A stretch of 64,000 nucleotides of DNA, from NCBI RefSeq assembly GCF_000368085.1, contig NZ_KB849239.1, positions 819,556 through 883,555 of the forward strand. Reading direction: 5' to 3'. The position numbers and the translations under genes are program-made. This DNA comes from Acinetobacter nosocomialis NIPH 2119 (GTDB lineage Bacteria > Pseudomonadota > Gammaproteobacteria > Pseudomonadales > Moraxellaceae). Below, piece after piece: positions 27,993-38,960 of the stretch. The notes below the pieces were generated by a model that saw nothing but the letters and a program-made list of their open reading frames with translations, was not told the DNA's origin and did no database searches. The stretch's first letter is position 1. Every line of letters starts with the position of its first letter.

Positions 27993-28721
27993 ATGGCGGA
28001 AACAATCAGCCCCCGTTATTCACGAATTTTATTAAAATTATCTGGTGAAGCTTTATCAGGTAATAAAGATATGGGTATTGATGCTCAAGTTTTAGATCAG
28101 ATGTCACTTTCTATTGCGCATTTGGTAGGCTTGGGCGTGCAAGTAGGTATCGTTGTTGGTGGCGGTAACTTATATCGTGGAAGCCAGTTGCAAAAAGATG
28201 GTTTGGTTGGCCGTGTAACAGGTGACCAAATGGGTATGCTTGCGACTGTCATGAATGGTTTGGCAATGCGTGATGCATTGGTGCGTCGTAACATCAGAAC
28301 TCGTCTTATGTCTGCACTACCAATTGGTACTGTTGTAGAGTCATACTCAAGTCGTGATGCAATCCGTCATTTAAGCCAAGGCGAGGTCTGTGTTTTCGTT
28401 GCGGGAACTGGAAATCCATTCTTTACAACTGATACAGCAGCATGTCTACGTGGTATTGAAATTGAAGCAAATTTAATTTTGAAAGCAACCAAAGTAGACG
28501 GTGTTTATAATAAAGATCCAAGCAAATATGAAGATGCAGTGAAATACGATCATTTAACATTTGATCAGGTGTTAGATGAGAAGTTAGGTGTTATGGATTT
28601 AACAGCAATTTGCTTATGCCGTGATCACAATGTGCCATTGCAAGTATTTGATATGAATAAATCTGGTGCGCTTTTATCAGTTGTAATGGGTGAAAAAGAG
28701 GGTACACGCGTTACTAAATAA
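27993..28721 (+). CDS. pyrH: Uridylate kinase
   Basis: 242 residues. Phosphorylates UMP to UDP for RNA, DNA and sugar-nucleotide synthesis. Family segments: [52 protein letters not shown] and [24 protein letters not shown] precedes the ATG. First gene of the pyrH-frr-uppS-cdsA-dxr-rseP-bamA order shared by many proteobacteria. Confidence 0.97.
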   Translation: MAETISPRYSRILLKLSGEALSGNKDMGIDAQVLDQMSLSIAHLVGLGVQVGIVVGGGNLYRGSQLQKDGLVGRVTGDQMGMLATVMNGLAMRDALVRRNIRTRLMSALPIGTVVESYSSRDAIRHLSQGEVCVFVAGTGNPFFTTDTAACLRGIEIEANLILKATKVDGVYNKDPSKYEDAVKYDHLTFDQVLDEKLGVMDLTAICLCRDHNVPLQVFDMNKSGALLSVVMGEKEGTRVTK

Positions 28722-28806
28722 TGTACGTGTGCCGCAAAGCTCTTTATACTAGCGCTAAATTAAATTTGTTATATACATCCTTGAATAAATAAGTAAGGAA
28801 GATCAT

Positions 28807-29361
28807 ATGATTAACGATCTGAAAAAAGACAGCGAACAGCGTATGATGAAAACTCTTGAGTCTTTGGAACAAGGGTTTGCTAAAGTTCGTACCGGCCGTG
28901 CACACCCATCAATTTTAAATGGGGTAATGGTTCCTTACTATGGTTCTGATGTGCCTTTAAACCAAGTAGCGAACGTTGGTGTTGAAGATTCTCGTACGCT
29001 TATCGTTCAACCGTTTGAACGTACAATGGTATCTGCAATTGATAAAGCAATTCGTGAAAGTGATTTAGGTTTGAATCCAATTACTGCTGATTCAATCCGT
29101 GTACCTTTACCAGCTTTAACTGAAGAAACACGCCGTGATATGCAGAAAGTTGCACGCAGTGAAGCTGAAAATGCAAAAGTTGCTATTCGTAACATTCGTC
29201 GTGATGTTTTAGGTGATATCAAAGCATTATTGAAAGAGAAAGAAATCTCTGAAGATGATGAGCGTCGTGCAGGTGATGATATCCAAAAAATCACTGATAA
29301 ATATGTTGCAGAAGTAGATAAGCGTCTTGCAGCGAAAGAAGCAGAATTGATGAAGGTCTAA
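28807..29361 (+). CDS. frr: Ribosome recycling factor
   Basis: 184 residues. Dissociates post-termination ribosomes with EF-G. The N-terminal helix ([20 protein letters not shown]), the [20 protein letters not shown] turn and the C-terminal helices are canonical. AAGGAAG precedes the ATG. Confidence 0.98.
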   Translation: MINDLKKDSEQRMMKTLESLEQGFAKVRTGRAHPSILNGVMVPYYGSDVPLNQVANVGVEDSRTLIVQPFERTMVSAIDKAIRESDLGLNPITADSIRVPLPALTEETRRDMQKVARSEAENAKVAIRNIRRDVLGDIKALLKEKEISEDDERRAGDDIQKITDKYVAEVDKRLAAKEAELMKV

Positions 29362-29365
29362 TTTT

Positions 29366-30118
29366 ATGACCGAATCAGAAGAGTATCATCTTCCTAAGCA
29401 TGTTGCCATCATTATGGATGGCAACAACCGCTTTGCAAAGAAAAATCAAATGCAAAAAGGTGATGGGCATCGAGAAGGTAAAAATATTCTTGATCCTATT
29501 GTTGAACATTGTATAAAAACTAGTGTCCGTGCTTTAACTGTTTTTGCATTTTCGAGTGAAAATTGGAATCGACCACAATATGAAGTCGATCTGCTTATGA
29601 AGCTTCTTGAAGAAACCATTCATGAGCAAATACCTCGCATGAAGAAATTCAATATTGCTTTGCGTTTTATAGGGGATCGTTCTAGATTACCTTCACATTT
29701 AGTTGCCTTAATGGAAGATGCAGAGCAACAAACAGTACATCATGACACCATGACATTAACCATTGCGATTAGCTATGGTGGTATGTGGGATATTGCAAAT
29801 GCAGCTAAACAAGTTGCCCAAGCAGTTTCACGTGGTGAAATTGACGCTGATCAAATAAATGTTGATTTGTTCGAAAAATATGTCAGTCTAAACGATCTGC
29901 CAGCTGTGGACTTGTTGATCCGTACAGGTGGAGATTTCCGTATATCTAACTTCTTGTTATGGCAAGCAGCTTATGCGGAACTGTATTTTACGGATACTTT
30001 GTGGCCGGAATTTACAGTCGAGGAATTCGATCATGCACTGAATGTTTTTTCAGGGCGTGAACGTCGTTTCGGTAAAACATCTGAACAAATTCAGCAAGAG
30101 AAAATCGAGAAATTATAA
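29366..30118 (+). CDS. uppS: Undecaprenyl diphosphate synthase
   Basis: 250 residues. Makes C55-PP, the lipid carrier for peptidoglycan and O-glycan synthesis, from FPP and IPP. IIMDGNNRFAKK holds the catalytic Asp and differs from the usual GNxRWA by Phe at the Trp position. FAFSSENWNRP, LLIRTGGDFRISNFLLWQ and ELYFTDTLWPEF are conserved. The stop overlaps the cdsA start by one base. Confidence 0.97.
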   Translation: MTESEEYHLPKHVAIIMDGNNRFAKKNQMQKGDGHREGKNILDPIVEHCIKTSVRALTVFAFSSENWNRPQYEVDLLMKLLEETIHEQIPRMKKFNIALRFIGDRSRLPSHLVALMEDAEQQTVHHDTMTLTIAISYGGMWDIANAAKQVAQAVSRGEIDADQINVDLFEKYVSLNDLPAVDLLIRTGGDFRISNFLLWQAAYAELYFTDTLWPEFTVEEFDHALNVFSGRERRFGKTSEQIQQEKIEKL

Positions 30119-30942
30119 TGTTAGAGCGGATTGTTACCGCATTGGTACTTGTTGCAGTTGTTTTAAGCTGTATGTTTGCTACGCAATCACATTATCCAAT
30201 GTTGGTACTTATGATTGTAGCAGCAGCGGTTGCGGGGTATGAATGGTATAAGTTGATGCCTCATGAAGCTGGCGCCGTAGTAAAACCTAAAGCATGGGGT
30301 TATGGTCTACTTGTTGCTTTTGTTTCGGGCGTTGCCTTGTTCTTTCACGACATTGCATTACTGCTATGGTCTGCTTCAATTTTAACTTGGCTCGTTAGTG
30401 TATATTGGGTTAAGTCCTTTCCTGAATTTGATGGGTGGTATAACGCGACCCTTTATGTCATTGGTTTAATTCTTATCTGTGCAGCAGTGACTGCAATTTT
30501 TGTAGTATGGCAAAGCTCACCATGGTGGTTGATGTATTTGTTCTTGCTTGTATGGGGTGCAGATAGTGGAGCTTACTTCGTAGGTCGTAAATTCGGTAAG
30601 AGAAAATTAGCACCTACGGTAAGCCCTAATAAATCAGTAGAAGGTTTATATGGTGGTATTCTCACTACAATTATTGTAATGCTTGTAGTGCAATATCAAT
30701 ATTTAAACTTAACTTGGGTTCAACAACTTTTATTCCTGATCTTATCTTTAGTCACAGTATTCGGTTCAGTATTAGGTGATCTATTTGAGTCGATGATTAA
30801 ACGCCGTGCTGGTATTAAAGATTCTGGCCGTGTTTTGCCAGGTCATGGTGGTGTGTTGGATCGTATTGATTCTTTACTCGCAGCAGCCCCGATTTTTGCA
30901 ACGGGAATGTATATATTAAAGCTTATTGGTGTAGATTTATAG
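30118..30942 (+). CDS. cdsA: Phosphatidate cytidylyltransferase
   Basis: 274 residues, about eight membrane segments. Forms CDP-diacylglycerol from phosphatidic acid and CTP. The C-terminal signature is intact (GDLFESMIKRRAGIKDSG followed by PGHGGVLDRIDSL). It overlaps uppS by one base and abuts dxr. Confidence 0.97.
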   Translation: MLERIVTALVLVAVVLSCMFATQSHYPMLVLMIVAAAVAGYEWYKLMPHEAGAVVKPKAWGYGLLVAFVSGVALFFHDIALLLWSASILTWLVSVYWVKSFPEFDGWYNATLYVIGLILICAAVTAIFVVWQSSPWWLMYLFLLVWGADSGAYFVGRKFGKRKLAPTVSPNKSVEGLYGGILTTIIVMLVVQYQYLNLTWVQQLLFLILSLVTVFGSVLGDLFESMIKRRAGIKDSGRVLPGHGGVLDRIDSLLAAAPIFATGMYILKLIGVDL

Positions 30943-32139
30943 ATGACACAATCTGTTTGCATATTGGGTGTAACTGGTTCTATTGGGCAAAGTACATTAA
31001 AAATTTTAAGCCAACATCCAGATAAGTATTCAGTCTTTGCAGTTTCGGCACATAGTCGAATTTCTGAACTTGTTGAAATCTGCAAACAGTTCCGCCCTAA
31101 AGTGGTCGTTGTTCCTGAACAGAAAATAGTTGAACTAACCACCTTATTTGCTCAACAAAATATACAAGGTATTGATATTTTAATTGGGCAAGATGGTCTA
31201 GTTGAGATCGCATCACATACAGATGTTGATATTGTTATGGCAGCAATTGTCGGAGCAGCGGGACTGTTGCCTACTTTGGCAGCTGTTAAAGCTGGTAAAC
31301 GAGTATTGCTTGCAAATAAAGAAGCATTGGTTATGTCTGGTGAAATCATGATGCAAGCTGCTCGTGATCATCAGGCATTATTATTACCAGTGGATTCAGA
31401 GCATAATGCCATTTTTCAGTCATTACCTCATAACTATTTACAAGTTGAGAGAACTGGACAACCACAACTAGGCGTATCTCAAATATTGCTAACCGCATCT
31501 GGTGGCCCATTCTTAAATCATTCTTTGGAACAGTTGGAACATGTAACACCCCAACAAGCATGTAAACATCCAAATTGGTCAATGGGGCAAAAAATTTCAG
31601 TTGACTCGGCTACTCTCATGAATAAAGGGTTGGAGTTAATTGAAGCGTGTCATTTATTTTCAATATCTGAACATTTTGTTACAGTTGTTGTTCATCCACA
31701 AAGTATTATTCACTCTATGGTGCAGTATGTTGATGGTTCAACATTAGCACAAATGGGTAATCCTGATATGTGTACGCCAATTGCACATGCATTAGCATGG
31801 CCGGAGCGTTTACAAACAAGTGTTCCTGCTTTAGATTTATTTGAGTATTCTCAACTTAATTTTCAGGCGCCCGATACCCAAAAATTTCCTGCATTAAATT
31901 TAGCAAGACAAGCAATGCGTGCAGGAGGTTTGGCACCTACCATTTTGAATGCGGCAAATGAAATTGCTGTTGAAGCATTCTTAAAGGAAAGGATTGGATT
32001 TACACATATTCCACAAGTGGTAGAGCATACTTTGCAAGAGTTAGAGAATGCCGCAGCTGAAAGCATTGAGTGCATTTTAGATAAAGATAAAGTGGCTCGA
32101 TCTATAGCTCAGAAATATATATCAAGTATTGGAGGCTGA
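30943..32139 (+). CDS. dxr: 1-deoxy-D-xylulose 5-phosphate reductoisomerase
   Basis: 398 residues. Converts DXP to MEP, the committed step of the MEP pathway. The NADPH-binding GVTGSIGQSTL, the metal site LPVDSEHNAIFQ, the flexible loop with NWSMGQKISVDSATLMNKGLE, and VVHPQSIIHSMV are all present. The start codon directly follows the cdsA stop. Confidence 0.98.
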   Translation: MTQSVCILGVTGSIGQSTLKILSQHPDKYSVFAVSAHSRISELVEICKQFRPKVVVVPEQKIVELTTLFAQQNIQGIDILIGQDGLVEIASHTDVDIVMAAIVGAAGLLPTLAAVKAGKRVLLANKEALVMSGEIMMQAARDHQALLLPVDSEHNAIFQSLPHNYLQVERTGQPQLGVSQILLTASGGPFLNHSLEQLEHVTPQQACKHPNWSMGQKISVDSATLMNKGLELIEACHLFSISEHFVTVVVHPQSIIHSMVQYVDGSTLAQMGNPDMCTPIAHALAWPERLQTSVPALDLFEYSQLNFQAPDTQKFPALNLARQAMRAGGLAPTILNAANEIAVEAFLKERIGFTHIPQVVEHTLQELENAAAESIECILDKDKVARSIAQKYISSIGG

Positions 32140-32140
32140 A

Positions 32141-33496
32141 ATGAATGCGCTTTTTATGATTGCAGCAGCAGCTCTTTTACTTGGTCCTTTAATTGCAATT
32201 CATGAGTTTGGCCATTACTGGGTTGCACGCAAACTTGGGGTTAAAGTTTTAGTTTACTCAATTGGTTTTGGTCCAACTTTATTGAAATGGACCTCTAAAA
32301 AATCGGGTATCAAGTATCAGCTTTCTGCTTTACCTTTAGGTGGCTACGTCAAAATGTTGGACGAGCGTGAAGGTAATGTCGCAGAACAAGATCTACCGTA
32401 TGCTTTTAATAGACAAAAACCATGGAAACGTATAGCTATTGTTGCTGCAGGGCCACTAATTAACTTAATTTTTGCTGTACTTCTCTTTTGGGTTTTGTTT
32501 TTACCAGCACAACAACAATTAAATACCAAAATTGGTAAAATTATTCCAAACTCTCCAGCTGCAGAGGCTCAATTGCATGTGGGGGACAAAATTATTGCTG
32601 TTGATGGAAAAGAGACTGCAACTTGGGAAAAACTAAACTTTGCTTTAATTGATCGTGTAGGCGAGACAGGTACTATAAATATCGATGTTGATCGTGCAGG
32701 TACAGAGAAAAATTTTGTCTTACCTATTAAAGATTTTTTAAAAAACCAGAATGAATCTGCATTGGATATATTAGGCTTCTTGCCTTATCGTCCTGTAATT
32801 CCTGCTGTGGTAACAGATTTAACAGAAGATGGTGCGGCTATTCGTCAAGGAATGAAAGTAGGTGATCGTATTGTTGCGATTGATGGCCAGCCTATGAAAG
32901 ATTGGTTTGATGTTGTTGAAGTCGTACAGCGTTCTCCAGAAAAATTGCTTAATATTGATGTTTTACGCCATGCGCAATTAGTGCATTTACAAGTTATGCC
33001 GCAAGGAAAGCGGGATAATATGGGACAGGTCAATGGTGTACTTGGTGTAAAAAGTGATGCTGGAAAAATTACAATTCCTGACGAATATAAGCAAACAATT
33101 CAATATACTCCAATACAAGCTTTTGAAATGGCACTTGATAAAACTGGCCAAATCTCTAGCATGATTTTGAATTCAATAGTGAAAATGGTTAAAGGATTAA
33201 TTGGATTAGAAAATCTTTCTGGCCCAATTACCATTGCAAAAGTTGCTGGACAAAGTGCAGAAATGGGATGGGAAACTTTTATCTCTTTTATGGCTTTAAT
33301 GAGTGTAAGTCTTGGAATTTTAAACTTATTACCAATTCCAATGTTAGATGGTGGTCATCTAGTGTATTACATTATTGAAGCTATTCGAGGGAAACCTGTT
33401 TCTGAACAAATACAAATGTTTGGTCTAAAAATTGGTATGGTACTGCTCGGTAGTATGATGCTTTTAGCTTTATTTAATGACTTTATGCGTTTGTAA
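32141..33496 (+). CDS. rseP: Site-2 intramembrane metalloprotease RseP
   Basis: About 451 residues. The zinc motif is HEFGHYWVARKLGVKV at the N-terminus, followed by two periplasmic PDZ domains (around residues 115-290) and a C-terminal membrane segment with NLLPIPMLDGGH, which holds the third zinc ligand. It cleaves anti-sigma factors or remnant signal peptides in the inner membrane. The ATG at 32141 follows GGAGG. No rseA is nearby. Confidence 0.96.
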   Translation: MNALFMIAAAALLLGPLIAIHEFGHYWVARKLGVKVLVYSIGFGPTLLKWTSKKSGIKYQLSALPLGGYVKMLDEREGNVAEQDLPYAFNRQKPWKRIAIVAAGPLINLIFAVLLFWVLFLPAQQQLNTKIGKIIPNSPAAEAQLHVGDKIIAVDGKETATWEKLNFALIDRVGETGTINIDVDRAGTEKNFVLPIKDFLKNQNESALDILGFLPYRPVIPAVVTDLTEDGAAIRQGMKVGDRIVAIDGQPMKDWFDVVEVVQRSPEKLLNIDVLRHAQLVHLQVMPQGKRDNMGQVNGVLGVKSDAGKITIPDEYKQTIQYTPIQAFEMALDKTGQISSMILNSIVKMVKGLIGLENLSGPITIAKVAGQSAEMGWETFISFMALMSVSLGILNLLPIPMLDGGHLVYYIIEAIRGKPVSEQIQMFGLKIGMVLLGSMMLLALFNDFMRL

Positions 33497-33533
33497 ACGT
33501 ATATGGATTTATAACTTACTGGAAAAAACTGGC

Positions 33534-36056
33534 ATGCGGCACACACATTTTTTAATGCCTTTGGCACTTGTTAGCGCTATGGCAGCGGTACAACAAGCAT
33601 ATGCAGCTGATGATTTCGTTGTTAGAGATATTCGCGTAAACGGCTTAGTCCGTCTTACTCCTGCAAATGTTTATACCATGTTGCCAATCAACAGTGGCGA
33701 TCGCGTTAATGAACCGATGATCGCCGAAGCAATTCGAACATTGTATGCCACGGGTCTTTTTGATGATATTAAAGCATCAAAAGATAACGATACTTTGGTC
33801 TTTAATGTTATTGAACGTCCTATTATTTCAAAACTTGAATTTAAGGGTAATAAACTTATTCCTAAAGAGGCATTAGAACAAGGCCTTAAAAAAATGGGTG
33901 TTGCAGAAGGTGAGGTTTTCAAGAAATCTGCTTTGCAAACCATTCAAACAGAACTAGAGCAGCAATACACCCAACAAGGTCGTTATGATGCTAGTGTTAC
34001 TGTTGATACCGTTGCGCGACCAAATAACCGCGTTGAATTAAAACTTAATTTTAACGAAGGAACGCCAGCAAAAGTTTTTGATATCAATGTAATTGGTAAT
34101 ACTGTTTTTAAAGACAGTGAAATCAAACAGGCATTTGCTGTTAAAGAAAGTGGTTGGGCTTCAATCGTTACACGTAATGACCGTTATGCGCGTGAGAAAA
34201 TGGCTGCAAGCCTTGAAGCATTGCGTGCTATGTACCTTAACAAGGGTTATATTAATTTTAATATTAATAATTCCCAGCTTAATATTAGTGAAGATAAAAA
34301 ACATATCTTTATTGAAGTTGCTGTTGAGGAAGGTAACCAATTTAAATTTGGTCAAACTAAATTCTTAGGTGATGCGCTTTATAAGCCTGAAGAATTACAA
34401 GCACTAAAAATTTATAAAGATGGCGATACCTATTCACAAGAAAAGGTAAATGCAGTTAAGCAATTACTTCTACGAAAGTATGGTAACGCAGGTTATTACT
34501 TTGCTGATGTGAATATTGTTCCGCAAATTAATAATGAAACTGGTGTTGTTGACCTAAATTATTATGTAAACCCAGGTCAGCAAGTGACAGTGCGTCGTAT
34601 TAACTTTACTGGTAATAGTAAAACTTCCGATGAAGTATTACGTCGTGAAATGCGTCAAATGGAAGGTGCATTAGCAAGTAATGAAAAAATTGACTTGTCT
34701 AAAGTTCGTTTAGAACGTACAGGCTTCTTTAAAACAGTTGATATTAAGCCAGCTCGTATTCCAAACTCTCCTGACCAAGTCGATTTGAACGTAAATGTTG
34801 AAGAACAACATTCAGGTACTACCACATTAGCTGTAGGTTATTCACAAAATGGTGGTATTACGTTCCAAGCTGGACTTAGCCAAACTAACTTTATGGGTAC
34901 TGGTAACCGAGTTGCAATTGATTTGTCTCGTTCAGAAACTCAAGACTATTACAATCTAAGTGTTACTGACCCATACTTTACTATTGATGGGGTAAGTCGT
35001 GGTTATAATGTTTATTATCGTAAAACTAAGTTAAATGATAACTATAACGTTAACAACTACGTAACGGATAGTTTTGGTGGTAGTTTAAGCTTTGGTTATC
35101 CAATTGATGAAAACCAAAGCTTAAGTGCATCTCTAGGTATTGATAATACTAAAGTAACTACTGGTCCTTATGTTTCTACCTATGTGCGTGACTATTTATT
35201 AGCAAATGGTGGTAAAGCAACAAGTAAGGGTTCATATTGTCCAACTATAAATGGTGAGTCACAGTATGATACCGTGAAGGGAGAATGTAAGGTCCCAGAA
35301 GAACCATATGATAATGCTTTTGAAGGCGAGTTCTTTACTTATAACTTAAACTTGGGTTGGTCATATAACACTTTAAATAGACCGATTTTCCCAACATCAG
35401 GTATGTCTCACCGAGTAGGTCTTGAAATTGGTTTGCCAGGTAGTGATGTTGACTATCAAAAATTAACTTATGATACACAAGCATTCTTACCAATTGGTAA
35501 ATCAGGCTTTGTGCTTCGTGGTTATGGTAAGCTGGGTTATGGTAACGATTTACCATTCTATAAAAACTTCTATGCGGGTGGTTACGGTTCTGTTCGAGGC
35601 TATGACAATAGTACTTTAGGACCTAAATATGCCAGTGTAAATTTACAAGAAACAAAACAGAATGATCCTTCACCTGAAAATGTGGGTGGTAATGCATTAG
35701 TTCAATTTGGTACTGAATTAGCATTACCTATGCCATTTAAAGGTGATTGGACGCGTCAAGTACGTCCTGTACTCTTTGCTGAAGGCGGTCAGGTCTTCGA
35801 TACCAAGTGTAATATCGATAACACTGTGTATGGCACTAAAGGTATGAGGATTAATGGCCAGACAATTACAGACGTGAAGAAGTATTGTGAAGATAATTAT
35901 GGCTTTGATTTAGGTAACTTACGTTATAGCGTGGGTGTGGGTGTAACCTGGATTACTATGATTGGACCATTATCACTTAGCTATGCATTCCCGTTAAATG
36001 ATAAACCGGGTGATGAAACTAAAGAAATCCAGTTTGAAATTGGTCGTACTTTCTAA
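33534..36056 (+). CDS. bamA: Outer-membrane assembly factor BamA
   Basis: About 840 residues. Signal peptide ending AVQQAYAAD, five POTRA domains (starting FVVRDIRVNGLVRLTPANVY, roughly residues 25-425), then a 16-strand Omp85 barrel. The conserved barrel segment YAGGYGSVRGYD (the VRGF/Y motif region) and the terminal QFEIGRTF with C-terminal Phe are present. It inserts beta-barrel proteins into the outer membrane. An upstream in-frame ATG at 33477 overlaps rseP and would add 19 unlikely residues. Confidence 0.97.
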   Translation: MRHTHFLMPLALVSAMAAVQQAYAADDFVVRDIRVNGLVRLTPANVYTMLPINSGDRVNEPMIAEAIRTLYATGLFDDIKASKDNDTLVFNVIERPIISKLEFKGNKLIPKEALEQGLKKMGVAEGEVFKKSALQTIQTELEQQYTQQGRYDASVTVDTVARPNNRVELKLNFNEGTPAKVFDINVIGNTVFKDSEIKQAFAVKESGWASIVTRNDRYAREKMAASLEALRAMYLNKGYINFNINNSQLNISEDKKHIFIEVAVEEGNQFKFGQTKFLGDALYKPEELQALKIYKDGDTYSQEKVNAVKQLLLRKYGNAGYYFADVNIVPQINNETGVVDLNYYVNPGQQVTVRRINFTGNSKTSDEVLRREMRQMEGALASNEKIDLSKVRLERTGFFKTVDIKPARIPNSPDQVDLNVNVEEQHSGTTTLAVGYSQNGGITFQAGLSQTNFMGTGNRVAIDLSRSETQDYYNLSVTDPYFTIDGVSRGYNVYYRKTKLNDNYNVNNYVTDSFGGSLSFGYPIDENQSLSASLGIDNTKVTTGPYVSTYVRDYLLANGGKATSKGSYCPTINGESQYDTVKGECKVPEEPYDNAFEGEFFTYNLNLGWSYNTLNRPIFPTSGMSHRVGLEIGLPGSDVDYQKLTYDTQAFLPIGKSGFVLRGYGKLGYGNDLPFYKNFYAGGYGSVRGYDNSTLGPKYASVNLQETKQNDPSPENVGGNALVQFGTELALPMPFKGDWTRQVRPVLFAEGGQVFDTKCNIDNTVYGTKGMRINGQTITDVKKYCEDNYGFDLGNLRYSVGVGVTWITMIGPLSLSYAFPLNDKPGDETKEIQFEIGRTF

Positions 36057-36097
36057 GTACGATCTTATTGTACAACGAAATAAGGAAAGAAATTTAC

Positions 36098-36601
36098 ATG
36101 AAAAAATTAAATACATTAATGTTAGGGTTAGGCTTGACGGTGGCTTCGGTAGCAGCTAATGCAGCGGGTTATGGGGTGATTGATCTTGCTAAAGTTGTTG
36201 AGAGCAGTACTTATTTGAAACAACAAAACGCAAGCTTAAATCAGTCTGTGAAACCAACAACAACTAAACTTGAGCAATTAGGTAAAGAGTTAGAAGGGCT
36301 TCAACGTCAAGCGCAGACCCAAGGTCAAAAAATGAAAGAAGATGAGATTAAAAAATTACAATCTCAGTATCAATCAAAGTTAAATGAATTTAATTCAACA
36401 CAACAGGGCTTACAGTCTAGAGTTCAAACTAGCTTGCAAAGTATGAACACAACTTTTGAGTCTAGAGTTAAGCAAGCTGCTGAGCAATTACGAAAAGAAA
36501 ATAATCTTGACTTTATTTTGAATAAAAATTCAACTGTTGCCTATGACGCTAAGTATGATTTAACTGATAAAATGATACAAAAGGTTAATTCAATGAAATA
36601 A
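36098..36601 (+). CDS. skp: Periplasmic chaperone Skp/OmpH family
   Basis: About 167 residues. Signal peptide [18 protein letters not shown]. The mature protein is a long Gln/Lys-rich coiled coil (about residues 45-140) forming the tentacles that hold unfolded outer-membrane proteins. AAGGAAAG precedes the ATG at 36098. Its place after bamA and before lpxD is standard. Confidence 0.93.
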   Translation: MKKLNTLMLGLGLTVASVAANAAGYGVIDLAKVVESSTYLKQQNASLNQSVKPTTTKLEQLGKELEGLQRQAQTQGQKMKEDEIKKLQSQYQSKLNEFNSTQQGLQSRVQTSLQSMNTTFESRVKQAAEQLRKENNLDFILNKNSTVAYDAKYDLTDKMIQKVNSMK

Positions 36602-36605
36602 ATTA

Positions 36606-37676
36606 ATGAAAGTGCAACAATTTCGTTTAGATGAATTAGCTCACCTTGTTAAAGGTGAGCTAATTGGTGAAGGTAGTCTTCAATTTTCGAACCTAGCAAG
36701 TTTAGAAAATGCAGAGGTTAATCATCTTACTTTCGTAAATGGTGATAAATATCTCGAACAAGCTAAAGCAAGTCGTGCAGGGGCTTTCATTGTTACTGCT
36801 GCTTTAAAAGAACATCTTCCTGAAAAAGATAATTTTATTATTGTTGATAATCCTTATCTTGCTTTTGCAATCCTTACTCATGTATTTGATAAAAAGCTTA
36901 CTTCAAAAGGTATAGAAAGTACTGCTCAAATTCATCCTTCTGCTGTTATTTCAGAAGCTGCTTATATTGGTCACTATGTAGTCATTGGTGAGAATTGTGT
37001 AGTAGGTGATAACACAATCATTCAATCACATACCAAACTTGATGATGATGTAGAAGTTGGGAAAGACTGTTTTATTGACTCTCATGTCACCATTACCGGT
37101 AGTTCTAAATTGGGTGATCGGGTGCGTGTTCATTCAAATACTGTAATTGGTAGCGAAGGTTTTGGTTTTGCTCCCTATCAAGGTAAATGGCACCGTATTG
37201 CTCAGTTAGGATCAGTTCTAATTGGAAATGACGTTCGAATTGGATCAAATTGTAGTATTGATCGGGGTGCTCTTGATAATACAATTTTAGAAGATGGTGT
37301 AATTATTGATAACCTTGTGCAAATTGCACATAACGTTCATATTGGTTCAAATACTGCTATTGCAGCTACCTGTGGCATTGCGGGTAGTACAAAAATTGGC
37401 AAAAACTGTATTCTTGCAGGCGCATGTGGGGTAGCAGGTCACCTTTCAATTGCTGATAATGTGACTTTAACTGGAATGTCAATGGTCACAAAAAATATTT
37501 CTGAGGCTGGAACTTATTCTTCAGGAATTGGATTGTTCGAAAATAGTCAGTGGAAAAAGACGATTGTGCGCTTGAGACAATTAGCAGATGTGCCATTGAC
37601 CCAAATCACTAAACGACTTGATCATATACAAGCTCAAATAGAGTCTCTTGAATCAACTTTTAATTTGCGTAAATAG
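36606..37676 (+). CDS. lpxD: UDP-3-O-(3-hydroxyacyl)glucosamine N-acyltransferase
   Basis: 356 residues. Third step of lipid A synthesis. N-terminal uridine-binding domain, then left-handed beta-helix hexapeptide repeats ([20 protein letters not shown] and on) and a C-terminal helix. The catalytic His lies in the QIAHNVHIG segment, and [12 protein letters not shown] is characteristic. Confidence 0.97.
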   Translation: MKVQQFRLDELAHLVKGELIGEGSLQFSNLASLENAEVNHLTFVNGDKYLEQAKASRAGAFIVTAALKEHLPEKDNFIIVDNPYLAFAILTHVFDKKLTSKGIESTAQIHPSAVISEAAYIGHYVVIGENCVVGDNTIIQSHTKLDDDVEVGKDCFIDSHVTITGSSKLGDRVRVHSNTVIGSEGFGFAPYQGKWHRIAQLGSVLIGNDVRIGSNCSIDRGALDNTILEDGVIIDNLVQIAHNVHIGSNTAIAATCGIAGSTKIGKNCILAGACGVAGHLSIADNVTLTGMSMVTKNISEAGTYSSGIGLFENSQWKKTIVRLRQLADVPLTQITKRLDHIQAQIESLESTFNLRK

Positions 37677-37682
37677 AATATT

Positions 37683-38168
37683 ATGACCGAGTCAACTACA
37701 CCTAAATTTGCCATCCCTGAATTACCAATGCAGATTCAAACGATTCGTCAATATTTGCCGCATCGTTACCCATTCTTATTGGTTGATCGTGTGATTGAAG
37801 TTACTGACAATAGTATTGTTGGTTATAAAAATGTTTCTATCAATGAAGAGTTTCTACAAGGACATTTCCCAGAATATCCAATTATGCCTGGTGTTCTAAT
37901 TGTTGAAGCACTAGCTCAAGTTTCAGGCGTTCTAGGTTTTATTATGAACAATGAAACGCCAAAACCAGGTTCTTTGTTCCTGTTTGCTGGTGCAGAAAGA
38001 GTTAGATTTAAAAAACAAGTAGTTGCAGGCGACCAACTTGTATTAAAATCCGAGTTGGTAATGCAGAAGCGCGGTATTTACAAATACAATTGTACAGCTA
38101 GCGTTGATGGCATTGTAGCAGCAACCGCTGAGATTATGATTTCACACCAAAAAACAGAGCAGGCATGA
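37683..38168 (+). CDS. fabZ: 3-hydroxyacyl-ACP dehydratase FabZ
   Basis: 161 residues. Dehydrates 3-hydroxyacyl-ACP in fatty-acid elongation, competing with LpxA/LpxD for the same acyl chain. The catalytic His is in LPHRYPFLLVDRV, and the Glu in GHFPEYPIMPGVLIVEALAQ. The stop overlaps the lpxA ATG by four bases. Confidence 0.97.
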   Translation: MTESTTPKFAIPELPMQIQTIRQYLPHRYPFLLVDRVIEVTDNSIVGYKNVSINEEFLQGHFPEYPIMPGVLIVEALAQVSGVLGFIMNNETPKPGSLFLFAGAERVRFKKQVVAGDQLVLKSELVMQKRGIYKYNCTASVDGIVAATAEIMISHQKTEQA

Positions 38169-38953
38169 GCAATCACGATTTAATCCATTCTACCGCCATT
38201 ATTGATCCATCTGCAGTGATTGCTTCAGATGTTCAAATCGGACCTTATTGTGTTATTGGTCCTCAAGTGACTATTGGTGCTGGTACTAAATTACATTCTC
38301 ATGTGGTAGTAGGTGGTTTTACCAGAATTGGTCAAAATAATGAGATCTTTCAATTTGCAAGTGTTGGCGAAGTTTGTCAAGACCTCAAATATAAAGGTGA
38401 AGAAACTTGGCTTGAAATTGGTAACAATAATTTAATTCGCGAACATTGCAGCTTACATAGAGGCACTGTGCAAGATAATTCATTGACTAAGATAGGTAGT
38501 CATAACCTATTGATGGTAAATACTCATATTGCACATGACTGTATTGTAGGTGATCACAATATCTTTGCTAATAATGTTGGTGTTGCTGGACACGTACATA
38601 TTGGTGATCATGTTATTGTCGGTGGTAATTCTGGAATTCATCAATTCTGTAAGATTGACTCTTATAGCATGATTGGTGGGGCCTCACTGATTCTTAAAGA
38701 TGTACCAGCCTATGTTATGGCTTCTGGTAATCCTGCGCACGCCTTTGGTATAAATATTGAAGGTATGCGAAGAAAAGGTTGGTCTAAAAATACAATTCAG
38801 GGCTTAAGAGAAGCTTATAAATTGATATTTAAATCTGGTCTAACCTCTGTTCAAGCTGTTGAGCAAATTAAAAGTGAAATTTTGCCTTCTGTTCCAGAAG
38901 CTCAATTATTAATTGACTCTCTTGAGCAATCCGAGCGTGGAATTGTACGCTAA
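38165..38953 (+). CDS. lpxA: UDP-N-acetylglucosamine acyltransferase LpxA
   Basis: 262 residues. First step of lipid A synthesis. Hexapeptide-repeat beta-helix (IIDPSAVIASDVQIGPYCVI), catalytic His in the segment MVNTHIAHDCIVGD, and a C-terminal helical bundle. The ATGA overlap with fabZ indicates coupling. lpxB does not follow; a strong terminator does. Confidence 0.97.
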   Translation: MSNHDLIHSTAIIDPSAVIASDVQIGPYCVIGPQVTIGAGTKLHSHVVVGGFTRIGQNNEIFQFASVGEVCQDLKYKGEETWLEIGNNNLIREHCSLHRGTVQDNSLTKIGSHNLLMVNTHIAHDCIVGDHNIFANNVGVAGHVHIGDHVIVGGNSGIHQFCKIDSYSMIGGASLILKDVPAYVMASGNPAHAFGINIEGMRRKGWSKNTIQGLREAYKLIFKSGLTSVQAVEQIKSEILPSVPEAQLLIDSLEQSERGIVR

Positions 38954-38960
38954 TCAATAA

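Noticed and set aside
30042-30242. 66-codon frame spanning the uppS/cdsA junction
   Set aside because: Overlaps two well-supported genes in another frame.
34093-34368. 91-codon frame inside bamA
   Set aside because: It is a different frame of the conserved BamA POTRA region and has no independent support.
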